The notes under the pieces were generated by a model. The model worked only from the letters and a program-made list of their open reading frames with translations, had not been told where the DNA came from and ran no database searches. Positions 29,063 through 36,852 of a stretch of DNA of 64,000 bases are shown one piece after another. Numbering within the stretch: the first letter of the stretch is position 1; the number at the start of each line of letters is the position of its first letter. The position numbers and the translations under genes are program-made. The stretch comes from Lysobacter antibioticus (GTDB lineage: Bacteria > Pseudomonadota > Gammaproteobacteria > Xanthomonadales > Xanthomonadaceae): positions 1-64,000 of the forward strand of contig NZ_JMTZ01000012.1 of NCBI RefSeq assembly GCF_000731095.1, given 5' to 3'.

Positions 29063-32000
29063 TCAGCGCTCGATTCCGCCGGCGGCGAGCAAACGGTCGA
29101 GCACCGATTTCAGGGCCAGCGGCTTGACCGGTTTGGCCAGCAGCGACCAGCCGGCGGCATGCACCGATTGCCGCACCGCAGCACCGGTGTCGGCGCTCAG
29201 CAGCAGGCAGGGCCGTGCGCCGAACTCGTCACTGAGCCGCTGCGCCAGGGCCACGCCGGTGTCGTCGTCGTCGAGGTGGTAGTCGAACAGCCACAGCGCC
29301 GCGGGCTGCTCGCGCATGGCCCGGCGCGCGTCCTCGCCGACGCTGGCGGTGACCACCGCGCAGCCCCAGCGCCGCAGCGTCTCGCTCAATGCGCCCAAGG
29401 CCTGCGGATCGTTGTCGACCGCGAGCACGCGCAGCCCGGCGATGCCGCGCGCCGCGCCGGCGGACGCGATCGGCTGCGATGCGATCGGTTGCGGCACGGG
29501 CAGGCTCGGCACGCGTACGCCGAACGCGGTGCCGTGGCCGACGCGGCTGTGCAGGCTCAGCGGCGCGTTGAGCAATTGCGCAATGCGGTCGGCGATCGAC
29601 AGGCCCAGGCCGAGGCCCTGCCCCGGCGCGTCCTCGCCACGGCGGAATTCCTCGAAGATCATCGTGCGCTGGTCGGCCGCGATGCCCGGGCCGCTGTCGT
29701 GCACTTCGATCGACAGGCCGCCACCGCGCCGACGCACGCCGATCAACACCCGACCCTGCGCGGTGTAGCGCACCGCATTGGCGAGGAAGTTCTGCAATAC
29801 GCGGCGCAGCAACTGCGGGTCGCTGCGGGTCCAGGCGCGCGAGGCGACATAGCGGAAACGCAGGCCGCGCGCGGCGGCGATCGCGCCGAACTCCGAGGCC
29901 AACGGCTCCAGCACTTCGGCCAGCGGAAACTCGCGCGGCTGCGGCACCAGGCCGCCGGCCTGCAAACGCGACATGTCGAGCAAACCGGTCAACAGATCGC
30001 CGGTGGAATCGAGCGCGCCGCCGATCTGGGCCACGGTTTCGCGTTGCGCCGGCTCGGCGACCTGCTGCGCCAAGGCATCGGTGAACAACTGCGCGGCATG
30101 CAGGGGCTGCATCAGGTCGTGGCCGACCGCGGCGAGGAAGCGGCTCTTGGCTTCGTTGGCACGCTCGGCCTCGCGGGTCGCCACTTCCAGGTCGGCGGTG
30201 CGCTCGGCGACGCGCTGCTCCAGGGTTTCGTTGGCCTGGATCAGGCCGGCCTCGGCGCGCCGGAACGCGGTGACGTCGGTGAAAGTCGCGACGAAGCCGC
30301 CGCCGGGCATCGGGTTGCCGCGGATTTCGATGATGCTGCCGTCGGCGAGCACGCGCTCGGACAAATGCGCGGTGCCCGCGCGCATGAAGGCCAGGCGCCG
30401 TTCCAGCGAATATTCGATATCGGCCTGCATCGGCAGGCGCTGCATCGCCCAGCGCGCGAGATCGGCGATCGGCCGGCCGACCTGCAGCAACTCGGCCGGA
30501 TAGCCGAACAGCTCGGCATAACGGCGGTTCCAGGCGACCAGGCGCAGTTGCGCGTCGACCACGCTGATGCCTTGGCTCATGTTCTGCAACGCCGCTTCCA
30601 GCAGACGCTGGTTGAAACGCAGGTCGGCCGAGGCCTCGCCGACGATCGCCGCCACGGTGTCGAGATCGCGCCCGGCTTCGCGCCGCGCCGCGTCCAGCAG
30701 CACCCGCGCCGAGGCCGAACCCAGCACCGCGGCCAGTTCGCGTTCGACCCCTGCTTCGACCGTGGCATCGACCGCGCCGCCGGCCGGCACCCCGTCGAGC
30801 AATTGCGCGACTCTTTCGCGCGACAGAAAGCGCAGGCCGGCGTCGCGCAAGGTCTGTGCATCGAGCCCGCGGCGCGCATGGCGCGGCGATTCGCGCCGCC
30901 ACAGCGCCGCCAGCACGGTGGTCAGGGTGCCGATGAACAGACTGACGCCGACCGCGCGACCGAGCCGGCTCCAGCCGGTCAGGCCGAACAAACGTTCCGG
31001 CGCCAGCCAATGCCAACCGAACGGCCCCTCGTGCAGCCACGACGGCGCGATACCGCGCGCTTCGTACAACAGCGGCAGCAGCAACACCCAGGCCCAGGCC
31101 GCGAAGCCGGCGACGATGCCGGCGAAGGCCGCGCGCGCCGGCGTCTGCGGCCGCCACACCGCGAACGCGAGCGCCGGCGCCAGGGTCGCCAATGCCGAGA
31201 ACGACACCGCGCCGACGTCGGCCAGCGCCTCGCTGCCGGCGATCAGGCGGCTATAGCCCCAGGCCAACAGCATGATCGCGACGATGCCGGCGCGGCGCAG
31301 CGCGAGCACGCGCCCGCGCAAGTCGTCGTTGCGTGCCCAGGCGCCGCGCAGCAGGCCCGGCGCGAACCAGTGGTTGCCGATCATCAGGCTCAGGGTCAGG
31401 GTGCTGACCACGACCATGCCGGTGGCGGCGCTGAGCCCACCGAGGAAGGCGAACAGCGCCAGCGATTCGTGCCCTTGCGCCAGCGGCAGGGCCAGCACGT
31501 ACAGGTCCGACGGCACCTGGGTGCCCAGCAGGGACTGGCCGACCTTGGCCAGCGGCAGCACCGGCAAGGCGATCAACAACAGATACAGCGGGAACTGCCA
31601 ACGTGCGGTGCGCACGTCGGCTTCATCGCGGCATTCGACCACTGCGACGTGGAACTGGTGCGGCAGGATGAACATCGCCAGCCCGCCGAGCAGCACCAGC
31701 GGCACGAAACCGCCGGCCGGCTGCGCCGGTGCGTCGACGGCGACCGTCGCGGCTTGCGGCAGATCGCCGAGGCCGAACCAGACGAAGGCGCCGAGCGCGA
31801 GCATTGCGGCGAGCTTGAACACCGACTCGAACGCCATCGCCAGGACCAGGCCGCGGTTGTGCTCGGCCGCGCTGGCGCGGCGGGTGCCGAACAACATCGC
31901 GAACAAGGCCATCGCCAGGGCCACGTACAGCGCGCTGTCGCGCCAGGCCGGCAGCGCGCCGCCGTCGGTCGCGCGCGTGGTCAGCATCGCGAAGCTCATC

Positions 32001-32413
32001 GCCACGGCCTTGAGCTGCAGGGCGATGTAGGGGATCAGGCCGAGCGCGGCGATCAAGGTCACCAGCGCGGCAAGCCAGGCGTCCTTGCCCAGGCGCGTGG
32101 CGATCAGGTCGGCCAGCGAGGTCGCGTTGGTTTCGCGCGCCAGCTTGACCAGTTTGACCATGAAACCGAGCGCGAGCGCGTAGAACAGGATCGAGCCGAG
32201 GAAGGTCGGCGGCAACGGCCAACCGTAACGCGCCGCCTGCGTGACCGTGCCGTAGAAGGTCCACGAGGTGCAGTGCACCGCGAGCGACAGCGCATAGATG
32301 TGGCGCCAATGCCGCGCCAGCACGTTCGGCCGCCGCTCGGCGAACAGCGCGGTGCCGAACATCAGCGCCAGCCAGGCCAGGCTGGCGAAGGCGACGACGG
32401 TAAGGCTCAGCAT
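29063..32413 (-). CDS. Hybrid sensor kinase SSF-STAC-PAS-HisKA-HATPase-REC (CrbS/MxtR type)
   Basis: 1116 residues. A sodium:solute symporter-like domain fills 1-505 with 13 or so membrane segments (SLADLIATRLGKDAWLAALV, FILPHQFHVAVVE, FAFLGGLSAATGMVVV). A STAC-like linker domain (about 515-585: LRFLSRERVAQLLDG, ASARVLLDAAR) precedes a PAS domain (605-720), a coiled coil (725-755) and HisKA with phospho-acceptor His765 in AAVGHDLMQPL. The ATPase has N-box Asn875/Asn879, DSGPGI at 906 and GLGLGLSI; the C-terminal receiver has Asp1044 in LFDYHL. This architecture is that of CrbS/MxtR/NahK-type sensors, which link substrate transport or recognition to regulation of acetate-like metabolism. The presumed partner is the NarL-type regulator at 28049. 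Confidence 0.93.
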   Translation of the reverse strand: MLSLTVVAFASLAWLALMFGTALFAERRPNVLARHWRHIYALSLAVHCTSWTFYGTVTQAARYGWPLPPTFLGSILFYALALGFMVKLVKLARETNATSLADLIATRLGKDAWLAALVTLIAALGLIPYIALQLKAVAMSFAMLTTRATDGGALPAWRDSALYVALAMALFAMLFGTRRASAAEHNRGLVLAMAFESVFKLAAMLALGAFVWFGLGDLPQAATVAVDAPAQPAGGFVPLVLLGGLAMFILPHQFHVAVVECRDEADVRTARWQFPLYLLLIALPVLPLAKVGQSLLGTQVPSDLYVLALPLAQGHESLALFAFLGGLSAATGMVVVSTLTLSLMIGNHWFAPGLLRGAWARNDDLRGRVLALRRAGIVAIMLLAWGYSRLIAGSEALADVGAVSFSALATLAPALAFAVWRPQTPARAAFAGIVAGFAAWAWVLLLPLLYEARGIAPSWLHEGPFGWHWLAPERLFGLTGWSRLGRAVGVSLFIGTLTTVLAALWRRESPRHARRGLDAQTLRDAGLRFLSRERVAQLLDGVPAGGAVDATVEAGVERELAAVLGSASARVLLDAARREAGRDLDTVAAIVGEASADLRFNQRLLEAALQNMSQGISVVDAQLRLVAWNRRYAELFGYPAELLQVGRPIADLARWAMQRLPMQADIEYSLERRLAFMRAGTAHLSERVLADGSIIEIRGNPMPGGGFVATFTDVTAFRRAEAGLIQANETLEQRVAERTADLEVATREAERANEAKSRFLAAVGHDLMQPLHAAQLFTDALAQQVAEPAQRETVAQIGGALDSTGDLLTGLLDMSRLQAGGLVPQPREFPLAEVLEPLASEFGAIAAARGLRFRYVASRAWTRSDPQLLRRVLQNFLANAVRYTAQGRVLIGVRRRGGGLSIEVHDSGPGIAADQRTMIFEEFRRGEDAPGQGLGLGLSIADRIAQLLNAPLSLHSRVGHGTAFGVRVPSLPVPQPIASQPIASAGAARGIAGLRVLAVDNDPQALGALSETLRRWGCAVVTASVGEDARRAMREQPAALWLFDYHLDDDDTGVALAQRLSDEFGARPCLLLSADTGAAVRQSVHAAGWSLLAKPVKPLALKSVLDRLLAAGGIER

Positions 32414-32826
32414 GAGGCGGCGACGGGAGGCATCGGCGCAGGATAGCGCAGCGGTTCGGTGCGGCGGATGGGCCTGCGGATGAAAAGGGGTCGCTTTGGC
32501 TACGCGAAGCGAAGGCTGGGCAAAAGCAAATCCCCCCTACCCCCCTCAACAAAAGGGGGAACAGCATGGGCTTTGGGTGGGGAACGAATCTCCCGGAAGC
32601 ACTTCCCTGTTTACAAGAGAGAACGGCACGAGCTTCGGGATCGAACGAATCGTCCCGAAGTACCTCCCCCTTTGGAAAAGGGGGACCGAGGGGGATTTGC
32701 TCTCGGCTCTCGGCTCTCGGCTTTCACTTCTCAATATCCGACCCAAGCCAAACAAAACGAATCCCCGCCATCCGTGGCAGAGGATTCACGCCGTCACGGC
32801 GACGTCGTCGGTCGCCGCGGCAACGA
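32414..32826. other. Intergenic region holding the MITE-like copy 2
   Basis: 413 bp between the kinase start and the receptor stop, both minus strand. Apart from the element and the TCTCGGC repeats, no gene-like frame is seen; the kinase promoter should lie at its left side. Confidence 0.5.
32525..32701. mobile_element. MITE-like element, copy 2 (177 bp)
   Basis: Starts AGCAAATCCCCCCTACC and ends GGGGGATTTGCT, with hairpin-forming C/G runs at both ends (CCCCC-TTTGGAAAA-GGGGG at the right). It lies in the 413-bp gap between the kinase start and the TonB receptor stop, so it may separate the kinase promoter from the receptor's 3' end. A short TCTCGGC tandem repeat (32699-32722) follows it. Confidence 0.7.
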
Positions 32827-35070
32827 TCAGAACGCGTACTTCACCGACAGCGTGTACTGGCGCGGCGGGCCGTAGAAGCCGGTGTAGACGCCCAAGGCCG
32901 AGTTGAGGCTGTAACCGGTGGTGCGGTATTCCTTGTCGGCCAGGTTGGTGCCCTGCAGCGACACCGTCCACGGGCCCGGGCTCTTCCAGGTCACGCCGGC
33001 GTTGACCAGGCCATAGCCGTCCTGGGTGATCGGCACTGCGCCGGTACGGATGATCTCGGTGGTCGCCACCACGTCGCTCTGGTAGCTGTAGCCCACGCGC
33101 GCCGACAGATTGCTGCCGTTGCTCAGGTCGGTGCGGTACTCGACGTTGAGCGCGCCGGAGAAGTCCGGGGCGTTGGTGAACTCCTGCTCGTTGGCGATGT
33201 TGACGCCGGCATAGATGAATTCGTCGTACTTGGCGTCGAGCCAGGCCAGGTTGCCCGAGATCAGCCAATGCTCGTTCGGCAGCCACTGGTATTCGACTTC
33301 CAGGCCCTGCACCGTGCCGGAGCCTGCGTTGGTGAAATCGCCGAAAAAGGCATCGTTGGTGCCGTCGCCGTTGCTGTCGTAGGCGGTGAACACCGACAAC
33401 TGGATGTCTTTGTAGTCGTTGTGGAAATAGGCCAGGTTCAAGAACAGGCGCTGATCGAAGAAGGCCATCTTGCTGCCGACTTCGAAGCTGTCGACGACCT
33501 CGTCGTCGAAGGGCTCGGCCGAGCGCGGCACCGCGGCGGCCTGTGCGCGGATGTTGTAGCCGCCGGACTTGAAGCCGCGCGTGGCCAGGCCGTACAGCAG
33601 AATGTCGGGCGCGATCTGGTAGTCGAGCGAGATCTTCGGCGAGGTGTTCTTGAAATTGATCTTGCGGTCGAAATTCGCCGCGACCAGGCCGTTGGGCACG
33701 CTGAAGCTGGCGTCGCGGTAGCCGCGGTTGAGCACCTTGGCGCGCTTGTCCTCGTCGGTGTAGCGCACGCCGACGTCGAGCTTGAGCTTGTCGGTAAGAT
33801 CGAAGGTCCAGTCGGCATAAGCGGCGATGCTCTCGGTGAAGACCGTGCCCTGGGTGTCGCCGAAGCTGGCGTTGAAGAAGTTGTTGAGCACCTGGCCGCC
33901 GGCCTCGCCGTCGAAGGCGTACACGCCCATGACACCGCGGGCGCGGCCGCCGCCGTCGTAGTTGGCCTGCAGCTCGTGGGTGATCTGCTGGTCGCTGTAG
34001 AACGCCTTCACGTCGGCAATCTTGTTCTGCAGAGTGTCGAAGTCGATGTTGGTCTCGGTGTCCGACTCGCGCTTGGCCAGCACGTACTTGAAGCTCCAGT
34101 CTTCGCTGGCGCGCCAATTGACCGTCGCCGACGCGCCCTTGATGGTGGTGTCGTTGATGTTGGGCATGCCGCTGCGGATGTCGTAGCGCGAATTCAGCGG
34201 CGCCTGGCCCGGGGCGAAACGGTTGGCGGCGAGCATCTTGGCGCCGCGCACGCCGGACTGGTCGTCCATCCAGTCGAAGGCGAACTGGATATCGAGGGCA
34301 TCGCTGACGTAGGCGCCGAGGCTGCCGCGCAGGGCGAGAATCTCTTTATCGCTGACGTCCTGGCCGGTAACCACGTTCTCGCCAAAACCGTCGCGGTTGA
34401 GGCTGGCCACCGAGAGGCGGCCGCGCAGGGTGGCATCGCCGCCCTGGGTGCTGCCGCCGATCGGGCCGGCGATCGCCGCCTTGACGTCGAGCTGGCCGTA
34501 GTTGCCGACCGTGACCGAAGCGAAGCCGTCGAGCGAAGTCGGCAGGCCGCGCGAGATGTACTTGATCGCGCCGCCGATGGTGTTCTTGCCGTACAGCGTG
34601 CCCTGCGGGCCGCGCAGCACTTCGATGCGCTCGACGTCGAACACGTCGAGCAAGGCCCCCTGCGGACGGGCGATGTAGACATCGTCCATGTAGATGCCGA
34701 CGCCCGGGTCGACGCCCCACAGCGGATCGGACTGGCCGACGCCGCGGATATAAGCGGTGATGGTGCTGCTGGAGCCGCGCGCGGCGTAGATGGTCAGATT
34801 GGGCACCTGCGCGTCGAGGTCGCTGAGGTCTTCGACATTGAGCCGATCCAGCGCCTCGGGCGTGAACGCGGTGATCGCGACCGGCACCTCCTGCAAGGTC
34901 TCCTCGCGCTTGCGCGCGGTCACGGTGATCGAACCCAGCGTCTTGGCCTGCGCCTCGGCGGCCGGCGCGGCTTCCTGCGCCCAGGCGGCCGGCGCCAGCA
35001 ACGCGCCGGCGATGGCCAGGCTCAACGTGCTGTGACCGATCTTGCTGCGTGTCTGCTTGCCTTGCTTCAC
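32827..35070 (-). CDS. TonB-dependent outer-membrane receptor (hydroxybutyrate locus)
   Basis: 747 residues from GTG 35070, which has GGAGAG seven bases before it; ATG codons further upstream lie in non-coding sequence. Signal peptide: STLSLAIAGALLAPAAWA. The TonB-box-like GSITVTARKREE is followed by the plug (about 50-165: EVPVAITAFTPEALDRL, VDPGVGIYMDDVYIARPQGA, RIEVLRGPQGTLYGKNTIGG) and a 22-strand barrel ending in RQYTLSVKYAF with terminal Phe. The class resembles Xanthomonadaceae/sphingomonad receptors for organic nutrients rather than siderophores. It shares a divergent promoter region with a GntP permease, and probably imports hydroxybutyrate oligomers or related compounds. The substrate is inferred from context only. 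Confidence 0.9.
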   Translation of the reverse strand: MKQGKQTRSKIGHSTLSLAIAGALLAPAAWAQEAAPAAEAQAKTLGSITVTARKREETLQEVPVAITAFTPEALDRLNVEDLSDLDAQVPNLTIYAARGSSSTITAYIRGVGQSDPLWGVDPGVGIYMDDVYIARPQGALLDVFDVERIEVLRGPQGTLYGKNTIGGAIKYISRGLPTSLDGFASVTVGNYGQLDVKAAIAGPIGGSTQGGDATLRGRLSVASLNRDGFGENVVTGQDVSDKEILALRGSLGAYVSDALDIQFAFDWMDDQSGVRGAKMLAANRFAPGQAPLNSRYDIRSGMPNINDTTIKGASATVNWRASEDWSFKYVLAKRESDTETNIDFDTLQNKIADVKAFYSDQQITHELQANYDGGGRARGVMGVYAFDGEAGGQVLNNFFNASFGDTQGTVFTESIAAYADWTFDLTDKLKLDVGVRYTDEDKRAKVLNRGYRDASFSVPNGLVAANFDRKINFKNTSPKISLDYQIAPDILLYGLATRGFKSGGYNIRAQAAAVPRSAEPFDDEVVDSFEVGSKMAFFDQRLFLNLAYFHNDYKDIQLSVFTAYDSNGDGTNDAFFGDFTNAGSGTVQGLEVEYQWLPNEHWLISGNLAWLDAKYDEFIYAGVNIANEQEFTNAPDFSGALNVEYRTDLSNGSNLSARVGYSYQSDVVATTEIIRTGAVPITQDGYGLVNAGVTWKSPGPWTVSLQGTNLADKEYRTTGYSLNSALGVYTGFYGPPRQYTLSVKYAF

Positions 35071-35241
35071 GTGTGTCTCTCCCCTTGTAGCGGCCGTTTG
35101 CAGCAGCCGTTCGTAGCGATCGCGATGGGCCGGTGTCCGCACCGCCGCCATTCCGCCCCCACGCGAGAATGGCGGCGGCAGCTGGACGAAGGCCCCCGTC
35201 ATGCCGCGCAGACTATGAGGACGCGGTCACGCCGGGCAGCT

Positions 35242-35254
35242 GTACCTTCGGACA
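35242..35254. promoter_or_regulatory. Candidate response-regulator site, copy 2 (GTACCTTCGGACA)
   Basis: Lies 76-88 bp before the GntP permease start and 172-184 bp before the TonB receptor start. It matches the site at 27985-27997 in 11 of 13 bases (shared pattern GTACYTTCGKACA). Confidence 0.55.
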
Positions 35255-35329
35255 ATGCCCCGTCCGCCCGCGCTTGCCGACACTGCGCGCACCGACGGGC
35301 CTGGACGTTCGTCACGGGGAAACAAACCG

Positions 35330-36727
35330 ATGGCGTTCGTGATCGTGCTGGCCGCGCTGTGCTTTCTGATGTATGTCGCCTATCGCGGCCACAGCGTGAT
35401 CCTGTTCGCGCCGGTGGCGGCGCTCGGCGCAGTGCTGCTGACCGACCCGAGCCTGGTCGCGCCGATGTTCACCGGCCTGTTCATGGACAAGATGGTCGGC
35501 TTCCTCAAGCTGTATTTCCCGGTGTTCCTGCTCGGCGCGGTGTTCGGCAAGCTGATCGAGGTCTCGGGCTTCTCGAAATCGATCGTCGCCGCGACCATCC
35601 GCCTGCTCGGGCGCGAACGCGCCATGCTGTCGATCGTCGCGGTCTGCGCCCTGCTCACCTACGGCGGCGTGTCGCTGTTCGTGGTGGTGTTCGCGGTGTA
35701 TCCCTTCGCCGCCGAGCTGTTCCGCCAGAGCGACATTCCCAAGCGCCTGATCCCCGGCACCATCGCGCTCGGCGCGTTCACCTTCACCATGGACGCGTTG
35801 CCGGGCACGCCGCAGATCCAGAACATCATCCCGACCGCGTTCTTCGGCACCGACACCTGGGCCGCGCCCTGGCTGGGCCTGATCGGCGGCGTGTTCATCC
35901 TGATCGTCGGCCTGCTCTATCTGAACTGGCGCCGCCGCGTGGCGCTGCGCGCCGGCGAAGGCTACGGCGAGAATCTGATCAACGAGCCGGCGCCGTTCGC
36001 CGGCGGCCGCCTCGCCCATCCGGCGGTCGCGATCCTGCCGCTGCTGCTGGTCGGCATCGCCAACAAAGCGTTCAGCGTGTGGCTGCCGCAGGTGTACGGC
36101 GCTCGACACAGTTTCGACCCGGCGGTCATCGGCGACGCCGCGCCGGTAGTGCAGGAGGTGTCGAAAATCGCCGCGATCTGGGCGGTCGAAGGCGCGCTGT
36201 TGATCGGCATCGCCGCGGTGGTCGTCTTTGCCTGGAAGCCGGTGACGGTGAGCTTCGCCGAAGGCAGCAAGGCGGCGATCGGCGGCGCCCTGCTCGCGGC
36301 GATGAACACCGCCAGCGAATACGGTTTCGGCGCGGTCATCGCCGCGCTGCCGGGCTTCCTGGTGGTCGCCAATGCCCTGGCCGCGATTCCGAACCCGCTG
36401 GTCAACGAAGCGGTCACGGTGACCGCCCTGGCCGGCATCACCGGCTCGGCCTCGGGCGGCATGAGCATCGCGCTCGCGGCCATGGCCGACAGCTTCATCG
36501 CCAACGCCAACGCCGCCGGCATCCCGATGGAAGTGCTGCACCGCGTCGCCGCGATGGCCTCCGGCGGCATGGACACCCTGCCGCACAACGGCGCGGTCAT
36601 CACCCTGCTGGCGGTGACCGGCCTGACCCATCGCCAGGCCTACAAGGACGTGTTCGCGATCACCCTGATCAAGACCATGGCGGTGTTCGTGGTGATCGGG
36701 GTGTTCTATGCGACCGGGGTGGTGTGA
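35330..36727 (+). CDS. GntP-family permease (candidate hydroxybutyrate transporter)
   Basis: 465 residues from ATG 35330, preceded by GGGGAAA. About twelve hydrophobic segments, starting MAFVIVLAALCFLMYVAYRG. GntP-family features: LLTYGGVSLFVVVFAVYPFA, FTMDALPGTPQIQNIIPT and the C-terminal SGGMSIALAAMAD, SGGMDTLPHNGAVITLL. GntP members import gluconate, and related ones carry 3-hydroxybutyrate in pseudomonads. With the 3HB-oligomer hydrolase in the same locus, hydroxybutyrate is the best guess. It is divergent from the TonB receptor, with a shared regulatory motif between them. It is inner-membrane and proton-coupled by family. Confidence 0.9.
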   Translation: MAFVIVLAALCFLMYVAYRGHSVILFAPVAALGAVLLTDPSLVAPMFTGLFMDKMVGFLKLYFPVFLLGAVFGKLIEVSGFSKSIVAATIRLLGRERAMLSIVAVCALLTYGGVSLFVVVFAVYPFAAELFRQSDIPKRLIPGTIALGAFTFTMDALPGTPQIQNIIPTAFFGTDTWAAPWLGLIGGVFILIVGLLYLNWRRRVALRAGEGYGENLINEPAPFAGGRLAHPAVAILPLLLVGIANKAFSVWLPQVYGARHSFDPAVIGDAAPVVQEVSKIAAIWAVEGALLIGIAAVVVFAWKPVTVSFAEGSKAAIGGALLAAMNTASEYGFGAVIAALPGFLVVANALAAIPNPLVNEAVTVTALAGITGSASGGMSIALAAMADSFIANANAAGIPMEVLHRVAAMASGGMDTLPHNGAVITLLAVTGLTHRQAYKDVFAITLIKTMAVFVVIGVFYATGVV

Positions 36728-36806
36728 GGCCGGCGTTGCGGCGGCTCATCGATCGTTCGTTGCGTATCGATCTGCCCTTACCTCACCTCATCCGCCCTCA
36801 CCCCCA

Positions 36807-36832
36807 CCCCTCTCCCGCACGCGGGAGAGGGG
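36807..36832. terminator. Strong bidirectional hairpin between convergent genes
   Basis: CCCCTCTCCCGC-AC-GCGGGAGAGGGG, a perfect 12-bp stem, followed by CTTTAAGC on the plus strand. The preceding CCCTCACCCCCA makes it look like a dispersed hairpin repeat of Xanthomonadaceae used at gene ends. Confidence 0.6.
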
Positions 36833-36852
36833 CTTTAAGCGGGTAGGAAGGC

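Noticed and set aside
29012-32446. Long open frame on the plus strand opposite the hybrid kinase
   Set aside because: It is the antisense shadow of a high-GC gene; the minus-strand frame has all kinase motifs and this one has none.
36787-36835. CCCTCACCCC stretch with strong hairpin as a separate mobile element
   Set aside because: Only one copy in the window and it fits a terminator between convergent genes; kept as a terminator.
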